6,375 nucleotides of DNA from Acidobacteriota bacterium (GTDB lineage Bacteria; Acidobacteriota; Polarisedimenticolia; Gp22-AA2), in assembly GCA_016177515.1 (NCBI GenBank), contig JACOUZ010000121.1, forward strand, positions 1 to 6,375, written 5' to 3'. A model generated the notes under the pieces. That model worked only from the letters and a program-made list of their open reading frames with translations, was not told the origin of the DNA and searched no databases. Shown here one piece after another: positions 1 to 5,789 of this stretch (position 1 is its first letter; each line of letters starts with the position of its first letter). The position numbers were made by a program, and so were the translations under genes.

Positions 1-1063
1 CAGGATCGCCCGCCAGGAGGCGAATCTTGGCGGCGATGTCTGAGGGCTCCTGCTCGATGAACAGGCCATTGACGCCGGGACGCACGAGGTCCTCCGTGCC
101 GTTGACGCGGGAGACCAGGAGCGGCAGGCCGGTCCCTGCCGCCTCGAGGCTGACCAGGGAGAACGCCTCGTAGGCCGAAGGGTAGACGAAGATGTCGGCG
201 GACGCGTAATAGCGCTCGATGTCCTTTCTGAAGCCGGCGAACACCACGCGGTCGCCGACCCCGAGCCGCAGTGCCTCTTTCTCGTAGTAGGGCACGTCCT
301 CCCTTCCCACAACGACGAGATGCAGATCCAGCTCCGTCAACTTGGCCAGTGCCTCCAGGAGGACTAGAAGCCCCTTGCGCTTCCAGTCTCCCGCCCCGAC
401 AAAGAGGAGGACCACCGACTCCTTGTGGATCCGGTGACGGGCGCGGATCTCCTTCCGGCATCTGCGGCGGTCTTCCGGCCCAAGCCGGACGCGGTCGTCG
501 ACGGCGTTCGGGACCACCGCGACGCCTTCCGGGGCCAGGCCGTAGAAACGGATGAGATCGTCCTTCGTACCGCCGGAGACGGCGATGGCGGCGCGCAGGG
601 CCGGACGGCGGTAGATGGTCCGCTCGACAGCCGCAGCCACGGCGAGGAAGACCCGGTAGTGCAGGTTCCGCAGTCGCTGGCGCAGGCTCCGGGCCGGCAG
701 CGCGGCCTCACGGCGCAGCAGCATTTCGGACCAGGCGGCGCAGCAGAAATGGGCATACACGAAGTCGCACCAGAAGCAGTCGCCTCCGGTCGTGATGACG
801 GCGTCGAAGGCGGGGCGTCCGCGCAAACGGCGCCACAGAAAGACCAGAGTGTTCGACGCCAGGAAGGTGGCGTAGCGCAGCAGTCTGGGATGCCCGATCA
901 TTGGCAGGCGCCGCACGCGGACGCGGGAGACGTCGGTGTCCGCCAGGTCGCCCACGTACAGCGTGACATCGCACGCGCGCGACAGATCCTCGGTCAGCCA
1001 GGCGAGGCATTTCTCCGTTCCCCCGCGCCGGTGCACCGACGGGGTCACGATCGCAATCTTCAT
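1..1063 (-). CDS. GT4-type glycosyltransferase, 3' end cut by window edge
   Basis: Reading the minus strand from the ATG at 1063 gives 354 codons with no stop up to the left edge, so the C-terminus is missing. The protein begins MKIAIVTPSVHRRGGTEK, the usual GT-B start with a Gly-Gly-x-Glu loop (residues 14-17). The middle has ER (147-148) and a segment AVSGGTKDDLIRFYG (161-175), then VVPNAVD, the usual link between the two Rossmann domains. The second domain has LLFVGAGDWKRKG (219-231) and the GT4 signature E-x7-E (E299, E307) in YEAFSLVSLEAAG, where family members bind the nucleotide sugar. It is therefore a retaining, cytoplasmic sugar transferase using a nucleotide-sugar donor; donor and acceptor cannot be read from sequence. 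About 20-40 C-terminal residues are probably outside the window. Cysteines 96, 99, 107 and 108 cluster in the first domain. The start is supported by GGAGG six bases upstream. It follows the methyltransferase gene by 23 bases, so it is probably in the same operon. Confidence 0.93.
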   Translation of the reverse strand, partial: MKIAIVTPSVHRRGGTEKCLAWLTEDLSRACDVTLYVGDLADTDVSRVRVRRLPMIGHPRLLRYATFLASNTLVFLWRRLRGRPAFDAVITTGGDCFWCDFVYAHFCCAAWSEMLLRREAALPARSLRQRLRNLHYRVFLAVAAAVERTIYRRPALRAAIAVSGGTKDDLIRFYGLAPEGVAVVPNAVDDRVRLGPEDRRRCRKEIRARHRIHKESVVLLFVGAGDWKRKGLLVLLEALAKLTELDLHLVVVGREDVPYYEKEALRLGVGDRVVFAGFRKDIERYYASADIFVYPSAYEAFSLVSLEAAGTGLPLLVSRVNGTEDLVRPGVNGLFIEQEPSDIAAKIRLLAGDP

Positions 1064-1069
1064 TCGCAG

Positions 1070-1074
1070 CCTCC
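1070..1074 (-). promoter_or_regulatory. Shine-Dalgarno site of the leftmost glycosyltransferase
   Basis: GGAGG on the minus strand, six bases before the ATG at 1063 and just after the stop of the methyltransferase gene. It is the clearest ribosome binding site in the window and fixes the start of a gene whose end is not visible. Confidence 0.75.
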
Positions 1075-1086
1075 GTCCGGGCCGGC

Positions 1087-2154
1087 TCAGCGAACCAGGG
1101 CCGTCACGCGCAACTGCTCTCCCCTGCCCAGGCGCGCGAACAAACGATCGGTCGGCCAGTTGACGGCGCGCAACAGGACCCCGGCACCGGTCCCTTCGCG
1201 ACCGCGCTTGTCGACAGCGTCCTCCTCCGCGCCCATCGACATCCGCTTGAAACTCCCGCGACCCTTCTCCACCCGCGCGGCTGGCCCGACTCGCAGGAGG
1301 ATCTCGTCGATCCATCCCGGTGGCCGCCCGAGGCGCCAGTGCACCACAAGATCGCGGGCCACCCCCTTTACCCAGGGCCATCCGAGACCGCGCCGCCAGG
1401 CCTCCGCGCTGGCCAGTGAGACGATCTCCGTGCGCACGCTTCCGACTTCGAATCCGCTCGACTGCAGCAGGCGCCCGAGCGTCCGAGCGTCGAAGTAGAG
1501 AAGGTGAAACCGGGGCTGGAGCGCGGCCCAGCGGCCGCGCAGCAGCACGCGGTAGATGCTCCTCCAGTTCGGGGTCTCCACGATCAGGCGGCCGCCGGGC
1601 CTCATCAGTCCATGGATTTGGCGCAACTCCCCCTTCGGGTCCCTCAAGTGTTCGATCACGTCCAGTAGCGTGACGGCGTCGAACGAACCCGGTGGGAGCC
1701 GGGCGTCGGAGAGGGAGCCGACGCGCACCTCGAGCCCACGCCGACGGGCCACGGCCGCCGCATACGGCGACATCTCCACCCCGACTGTGTCCCATCCCCG
1801 CCGGCGCGCCTCGAGAAGGAACTCTCCCGTGGCACAGCCCACGTCGAGGATCCTGCCGGGCGGCTCGCGTCCCAGATCGTCGAGCACCCGCAGCGCGTGC
1901 GGCCGGCCGTCGGTCACGAGATCCGCCAGGTGCGAGCGCGCGAAGCCGTACTCATCATCGGTGTACCCGGCTTCCGGATCCTGGCGCGTCTGCGGGTTCA
2001 CATACACCAGGCCGCAATTCCGGCAGCGCACGATTCTCCAGCGGGTCCGTGACCGCGACCGCAGGCTGAGCTCGTCGTGAAAGAGCACGCTGCGGGTGTC
2101 GTCCGCACCACAGACGGCGCAGGCGACATCCTGGATCAGGTCCGGTCCCAGCAT
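1087..2154 (-). CDS. SAM-dependent methyltransferase with N-terminal zinc-ribbon-like Cys pairs
   Basis: A 355-residue class I methyltransferase. The N-terminus carries C12-x2-C15 and C44-x2-C47 (the second in VRCRNCGLVYVNP), a likely metal-binding ribbon that precedes the catalytic domain in many methyltransferases of polysaccharide and sugar loci. The SAM-binding motif I is ILDVGCATGEF (102-112), followed by an acidic VGVE (124-127). The motif DVIEHLRDP (165-173) and RPGGRLIVETPN (185-196) complete the fold typical of the Methyltransf_11/23 type. Beyond about residue 215 there is a C-terminal region with a basic, low-hydrophobic stretch (295-325) and an ending GEQLRVTAL. The protein probably methylates a sugar, either on the nucleotide sugar or on the growing glycan; the position and substrate are not readable. 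It has no signal peptide or membrane segment, so it is cytoplasmic. It lies 18 bases after one glycosyltransferase and 23 bases before another. The ATG at 2154 is chosen because TAGGA lies seven bases upstream. Confidence 0.9.
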   Translation of the reverse strand: MLGPDLIQDVACAVCGADDTRSVLFHDELSLRSRSRTRWRIVRCRNCGLVYVNPQTRQDPEAGYTDDEYGFARSHLADLVTDGRPHALRVLDDLGREPPGRILDVGCATGEFLLEARRRGWDTVGVEMSPYAAAVARRRGLEVRVGSLSDARLPPGSFDAVTLLDVIEHLRDPKGELRQIHGLMRPGGRLIVETPNWRSIYRVLLRGRWAALQPRFHLLYFDARTLGRLLQSSGFEVGSVRTEIVSLASAEAWRRGLGWPWVKGVARDLVVHWRLGRPPGWIDEILLRVGPAARVEKGRGSFKRMSMGAEEDAVDKRGREGTGAGVLLRAVNWPTDRLFARLGRGEQLRVTALVR

Positions 2155-2161
2155 GTCGATG

Positions 2162-2166
2162 TCCTA
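2162..2166 (-). promoter_or_regulatory. Shine-Dalgarno-like site of the methyltransferase gene
   Basis: TAGGA on the minus strand, seven bases before the ATG at 2154, inside the 18-base gap after the preceding glycosyltransferase stop. A second purine run, GAGGGG, lies just upstream at 2167-2172 but is less well spaced. Confidence 0.5.
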
Positions 2167-2172
2167 CCCCTC

Positions 2173-3321
2173 TCAGGCGCGCAGGGCGTTCTGTCTGCCC
2201 ACACCGCGCACCTTCTCGTACAGCTCGATGTAGCGCCTGCCCATCACCCGGCAGTCGTACTCGGCGCCGGCGAGGATCATCCCCTTTTCCGACGACGTGG
2301 CCAGCAGAGCAGGATCGGCCGCCAACCGGGCCAGCCGGTCGGCCAACTCCCCGGGATTGCCCGCGGGAAAGAGGAGCCCCGCACCGCCGAGGTATTCGGG
2401 CATGGCGCCGATGGCGGAAGCAACGACCGCGCACCCGCAGCACATGGCCTCGACCGCCGAGAGCTGCCCGATCTCGTCCTGGATGGTCGGGACGACCTGC
2501 ACGTGCGCCGCCTGCAGCTCGGAGAGCAGCCTCTCCTCAGGCAGGAACCCCAGAAACGCGATCTCTCCGGCAAGCCCGAGGTCCCCTGCCAGGGCTTCCG
2601 AGGCGGCCCGGTGCGGACCGTCCCCCGCGATGCGCACAACCAGGGGGACGCCGCGGTCGCGGCAGTCGCGCGCGGCACGGACGAGGACGTCGCATCCCTT
2701 GGCCGGGATGTGCCGGCCGTGGAAGAAGACGCGTAGCGGAGGCAGCGGCGGCTTCTCCCGCGGCACGAAGCGGGAAAGGTCGATGCCCCACGGGAGGCGG
2801 ACCGCGCGGGGCAGGCGCATCCTTTCCATGGCATAGTCCGTCGAAATGGCGTTCGCCGCCATCGCAGAGGCGCACGTGCGCTTCAGGATCAGGCTGGCCA
2901 GGGCCCGGGCTGCCGCCGTCATCGAATGATCCTGGCGCAGGCACCGGTAGCATTCCCGGAAATTGCCTGCGCAGGCCCGGCCGGTCCGGAAGCAGATACC
3001 ACGCGGGGAAATGGTGTCGTAGTCGATGTGCTGCCACACCATCGGCCTTCTCGAGAGCCCTGCGAGTGCCACGATCTTCGCGTGGAAGGTGTTGAGTTGA
3101 ATCACGTCCGACCACCGCACCAGGCGCGCCAGGCGTCGCAGGCCGGGACGCCTCTCGACAGGAAACGGGAACGCGGGCGAGGAGTGATCCTGGTCAAGGG
3201 TGGCTGTGACCACCGTGACTTCGTGCCCTTCCCCCAGCAGGCAGTTCGCCGTGACTTCCGTCAGGCGCTCGAGGCCGCCGATCCTGGGGTAGAAGGGCCA
3301 GGAGTAGAGGAGGATCTTCAT
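2173..3321 (-). CDS. GT4-type glycosyltransferase with four-cysteine insert
   Basis: A complete 382-residue GT-B enzyme, normal length for GT4. It starts MKILLYSWPFYPRIGGLERL, with the Gly-Gly-x-Glu loop at residues 15-18. The interdomain link is RLPWGIDLSRF (175-185). The second domain has VFFHGRHIPAKGCDVLVRA (198-216), with Lys208 in the usual phosphate-binding position, then IAGDGP (231-236). The signature E-x7-E is E283 and E291 in DEIGQLSAVEAMCCG, followed by VVAS and MPEYL. Between about residues 105 and 130 lies an insert with C110, C117, C124 and C127 (spacing 6, 6, 2), which could bind a metal or form a structural loop. By family it transfers a sugar from a nucleotide donor to a lipid-linked or soluble acceptor in the cytoplasm; the sugars are unknown. 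Its ATG overlaps the stop of the membrane-protein gene as ATGA (3318-3321). No strong Shine-Dalgarno is visible, so it is probably translated by coupling. Confidence 0.93.
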   Translation of the reverse strand: MKILLYSWPFYPRIGGLERLTEVTANCLLGEGHEVTVVTATLDQDHSSPAFPFPVERRPGLRRLARLVRWSDVIQLNTFHAKIVALAGLSRRPMVWQHIDYDTISPRGICFRTGRACAGNFRECYRCLRQDHSMTAAARALASLILKRTCASAMAANAISTDYAMERMRLPRAVRLPWGIDLSRFVPREKPPLPPLRVFFHGRHIPAKGCDVLVRAARDCRDRGVPLVVRIAGDGPHRAASEALAGDLGLAGEIAFLGFLPEERLLSELQAAHVQVVPTIQDEIGQLSAVEAMCCGCAVVASAIGAMPEYLGGAGLLFPAGNPGELADRLARLAADPALLATSSEKGMILAGAEYDCRVMGRRYIELYEKVRGVGRQNALRA

Positions 3322-4754
3322 TGGGGCGTCCGGGCGGGAGCCGCCGTGGAGCCGCCCGCCAGAGCGCCGGCGAACAGCCAGAAGTAGATGTTTGTGGGTG
3401 GGTAGTTGATCGGACCGCTCACCGCGGCCGTCAGGAGGAGGTATGTGAAGATGGCGCTCGGCAACCAGCGCCTGTCGCCAGGCAAGGCGCGCAAGCCTCT
3501 CCAGGCCGCGTGCAGGACGGCGGCGTACAGCCAGGCGTAGACCAGGACCCCCCAGATCCCGAACATGTAGAAGGGGCCGTACCAGCCGCTCTCGAAGGCC
3601 CCGGGGGTCTGCCCCGTCACATGACGAGCCGCGCCCAGGGCCATGCCGGTGCCATGGCCGATCAGCGCCTTTGAGGTCAACATCGTCGAGGCGAAACCGG
3701 CCGAGGTCGCTTGTATACGATCGGCGAAGACTCCCCCTTCAATCAAAACCGGCAGGCGGTTCTGGAGAACCGGCGCCCCGATGATCACCGCCAGCGCCAC
3801 TCCCGCCACCCACACAGGCGCGGCTCTCAGAGTGGTCTTCACCGTTCCGTTCAAAACGTAGATCAGGACCACCGCAATCGGCAGGAATACCCACGTGGTC
3901 CGTTGCGACTGCAGGACGACGGCCACCATCGAGCACCAGAAGATGAGCGTAACCGGTCCTTTTCCCATCGCTCGCGCCTTGGAGTGAATCTCTGTGAACG
4001 AAAGGAGGGTGATGAAGCAGAGGTAAGCGCCGAAGAACCCCACAAAGGCGAACGTCGAGGCCGGACGGTAGATCATATCCTCGGTGGCTTCGGTCCCGAC
4101 CATCCAGACCGTGCGCTCGAAGCCTTCCCCCAGGGCGGCGAGCGCCTCCGGCCCCGCGACGTACTGGTAGATCCCAAAGAGGACGATCGGGAGGGACGTG
4201 ATCAGGACGAACCGCACCAGGCGCCCGATAGCGTCGGCATCGCGAGCGTAGTGGAACCCGAGGGCATACAGCGGCACGTACAGAAGCAGGGTCCGCACGC
4301 CGATGAGCGTCACAAGAATGGGGACGCCATTCGGATTCAACCCTCCCAGAACGACGATCGCGACGAGGAACAGGAACGGCCTCACGACTGAAGCCAGAAC
4401 CAACCAGGCCTCGTTGCGCTTCAGGAGAGAGCCGGCGAACCCCGCGTAGGCGCACATGACGAGGGCATCCTTGATAAACAGACCGGCCACCGAAGGATAG
4501 AGGATGTTCGCCACAGCACCCTCGACGATCACATACGCGAGAGCGATGTAGATTCCGCGGCGCCAGCTCAGGGCCGCGATGAAAACGGGCGCGGCCAGGG
4601 CAAGCACCGTGACGCGCTCGATGCCCCAGCCGATAGGCCCGTAGGCCATCGTGAGCGCCAGGACGATCGCGCCGCACACGATTCCCGCCGGCACCAGCCG
4701 GGCGCGCACCGTCGCGATCGCCCAAGGCGCGCGGGCGAGCCGGAGCGTGTTCAT
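3318..4754 (-). CDS. O-antigen polymerase/ligase-like multi-pass membrane protein
   Basis: A 478-residue very hydrophobic protein. A basic N-terminus (LRLARAPWAIATVRARL) is followed by roughly 11 to 14 membrane segments, for example near residues 22-38, 46-63, 68-88, 116-138, 144-167, 180-199, 233-253, 287-301, 312-330, 395-418, 432-447 and 453-467. The longest polar loop (about 331-394) contains LIGHGTG (364-370), like the Gly-x-Gly segment in the large outer loop of Wzy/WaaL-type proteins. It is followed by ESGWYGPFYMFGIWGVLVY, which fits the family pattern after that loop. GIYQYVAG (194-201), RPASTFAF (230-237) and SQRTTW (283-288) also match the family style. The likely role is joining lipid-linked glycan units, or ligating them to an acceptor, on the periplasmic face; polymerase and ligase cannot be separated by eye. 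A longer open frame reaches 4943, but its first 63 residues are basic, low-complexity and overlap the GT2 gene. The ATG at 4754, with GGGAG five bases upstream and an ATGA overlap, is preferred. Confidence 0.87.
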   Translation of the reverse strand: MNTLRLARAPWAIATVRARLVPAGIVCGAIVLALTMAYGPIGWGIERVTVLALAAPVFIAALSWRRGIYIALAYVIVEGAVANILYPSVAGLFIKDALVMCAYAGFAGSLLKRNEAWLVLASVVRPFLFLVAIVVLGGLNPNGVPILVTLIGVRTLLLYVPLYALGFHYARDADAIGRLVRFVLITSLPIVLFGIYQYVAGPEALAALGEGFERTVWMVGTEATEDMIYRPASTFAFVGFFGAYLCFITLLSFTEIHSKARAMGKGPVTLIFWCSMVAVVLQSQRTTWVFLPIAVVLIYVLNGTVKTTLRAAPVWVAGVALAVIIGAPVLQNRLPVLIEGGVFADRIQATSAGFASTMLTSKALIGHGTGMALGAARHVTGQTPGAFESGWYGPFYMFGIWGVLVYAWLYAAVLHAAWRGLRALPGDRRWLPSAIFTYLLLTAAVSGPINYPPTNIYFWLFAGALAGGSTAAPARTPQ

Positions 4755-5683
4755 GTCTGCTCCCGGCGGCCCGCCCCGTGCAGGTAGGTCCTGATCCCGG
4801 CGAGCTTCCCGGCGAACTGCGCCTTGAGCGCCGCGGCCGGCCAATGACGACGCAACGCCAGGTTGGGCACGCGCGCCAGGCCGACGGTGTTCTTGTCTCC
4901 CACCCCGAAGGTGTACGCCAGGAACGCCAGCTTGCGCGGCCACGCGAGATGCTTGAGAAGAACGTAGGTCTGGTTGTGATTGACGATGAAGGCCATTTCC
5001 TGCGAGTCTGCGCTGTAGTTCGTGGTGGGGTAGTGATCAACCTGGATGTCGGGATCGTAGAGAATCCGCCACCCCTTCCTCCTGGCGCACAATCCGAGAT
5101 CGATCTCGAAGCCATACGGGATGACTCCGACGAGACGCTCGTCGATCGGCGCCAGCGCCTCGCGGCGAAAGCTCATGTTGCACCCCTTCAGAAAATCGAC
5201 CTCCTGGAGACTGCGGACTCTCTCATGATGGTTCGCCGAAAGCCGGCCCAGGAAATGGACCCGCCCGACGGTGCGCGCCTCACGCTCGAAGACGCGGCCC
5301 TGAAGCCAGATCACGTCGCGACCGCCCGCGGCGCCCACGCCAGGGTCGCGGTAGTGCGCCTCGAGCCGCAGGAGCCAGTCGGGCCGCGCGCGCGCGTCGT
5401 CATCCATGAAGCACAGGACGTCGCCGCGCGCTTCCCGCATGCCGGCGTTCTCTTCGGCGGTGACGCCGCGTTTTTCCGTCAGGACAACCCTCAGCTCCGG
5501 CAGGATCGGTCCCGCCGGATCACGGCGCGCCAGGTCCGCAAGCGCCGTCAGGGTAGGCGTATCTCCCTTCCAGGCCACGATGATGATTTCATCGGGCAGC
5601 CGCGTCTGACGGTCGAGCGACTGGACTGCCTCGCGCAGGCCGTCCGGGCGCGCGTAGGTGGCGATGATGACGGAGAGCTTCAT
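4751..5683 (-). CDS. Family-2 (GT-A) glycosyltransferase
   Basis: A 310-residue cytoplasmic or membrane-associated GT2 enzyme. It starts MKLSVIIATYARPDGLREAV, the classic N-terminal strand and nucleotide-binding turn. TAEENAGMREARGD (75-88) matches the family's N-x2-R-x-x-A-x-G helix, and VLCFMDDDARARPDW (89-103) holds the metal-binding DxD-type motif (D94-D96). KGCNMSFRREAL (166-177) is the usual acceptor-side segment. GFEIDLGLCARRKGWRILYDPDIQVDHYP (191-219) carries the acidic catalytic-base region (E193, D195) and the conserved His217. The C-terminal 90 residues include a hydrophobic stretch (KLAFLAYTFGVG, 251-262) that may touch the membrane. By family it is an inverting transferase using a UDP, GDP or dTDP sugar; the sugar is not readable. 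An alternative GTG start at 5695 adds four residues and has AGGTGA seven bases upstream. The ATG at 5683 is listed because family members normally begin at MKLSVII. The stop overlaps the next ATG. Confidence 0.92.
   Translation of the reverse strand: MKLSVIIATYARPDGLREAVQSLDRQTRLPDEIIIVAWKGDTPTLTALADLARRDPAGPILPELRVVLTEKRGVTAEENAGMREARGDVLCFMDDDARARPDWLLRLEAHYRDPGVGAAGGRDVIWLQGRVFEREARTVGRVHFLGRLSANHHERVRSLQEVDFLKGCNMSFRREALAPIDERLVGVIPYGFEIDLGLCARRKGWRILYDPDIQVDHYPTTNYSADSQEMAFIVNHNQTYVLLKHLAWPRKLAFLAYTFGVGDKNTVGLARVPNLALRRHWPAAALKAQFAGKLAGIRTYLHGAGRREQT
4760..4764 (-). promoter_or_regulatory. Shine-Dalgarno site of the polymerase/ligase-like gene
   Basis: GGGAG on the minus strand, five bases before the ATG at 4754 and within the last codons of the GT2 gene. 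It supports this internal start over the longer open frame that begins at 4943. Confidence 0.6.
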
Positions 5684-5702
5684 GCCCTGGCACACTCGCT
5701 GA

Positions 5703-5708
5703 TCACCT
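5703..5708 (-). promoter_or_regulatory. Candidate Shine-Dalgarno supporting a GTG start for the GT2 gene
   Basis: AGGTGA on the minus strand lies seven bases before an in-frame GTG at 5695, but 19 bases before the ATG at 5683, where the only close purine run (CAGGG) is too near the start codon. If it is used, translation begins at the GTG and the protein is 314 residues. The TGA inside this site is also the stop of the short out-of-frame reading at 5703-5789. Confidence 0.4.
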
Positions 5709-5789
5709 GGCATCCTCCAGGACCCGATCGACGATGGAGGCGATGTGGGCGACGTCATTCCGGGACATCCCTGCATGGCAGCGGCGTGT
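5703..5789 (-). pseudogene. Possible remnant of a gene C-terminus, perhaps a DegT/DnrJ-type aminotransferase
   Basis: In the third minus-strand frame, different from both the reductase and the GT2 gene, the sequence reads TRRCHAGMSRNDVAHIAS followed by IVDRVLEDAR and a TGA at 5705-5703. The last 20 or so residues look like a real amphipathic C-terminal helix and not like a shadow frame. The shape (Cys-His-x-Gly-Met-Ser, then Asp-Val and a helix) recalls the ends of DegT/DnrJ/EryC1/StrS sugar aminotransferases, which often finish with a Leu-Pro segment, a Gly-Met-Ser/Thr turn and a final helix. The reading overlaps the last 35 bases of the reductase frame and stops just before the GT2 gene. 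It could be the tail left by a deletion, a frameshifted extension of the reductase, a separate 21-residue peptide from the ATG at 5768, or chance. The family guess is from memory of motif style only. Confidence 0.27.

Noticed and set aside
425..1498. 357-codon plus-strand open frame
   Set aside because: It lies opposite the GT4 and methyltransferase genes and spans the gap between them. The protein is low-complexity with no domain signal, so it is a high-GC shadow.
2077..2736. 219-codon plus-strand open frame, and the 226-codon one at 3711-4391
   Set aside because: Both are antisense to genes with strong motifs. The second is extremely rich in Asp, Glu, Arg and His, as expected opposite membrane-protein codons.
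4755..4943. N-terminal extension of the polymerase/ligase frame up to 4943
   Set aside because: The 63 extra residues are basic and Gly/Ala/Arg-rich, overlap the GT2 coding sequence, and are not needed for the family. The ATG at 4754 has a Shine-Dalgarno and a 4-base overlap.
5385..5400. CG-alternating run (GCGCGCGCG)
   Set aside because: It is inside the GT2 coding region, where it encodes Asp-Ala-Arg-Ala-Arg, and is expected in a high-GC genome. No repeat array or structural role is indicated.
5684..5776. N-terminal extension of the GT2 frame up to 5776
   Set aside because: Its residues (Ser, Pro, Thr, Gly-rich) precede the canonical MKLSVII start and overlap the reductase end, so they look untranslated in that frame beyond, at most, the GTG at 5695.
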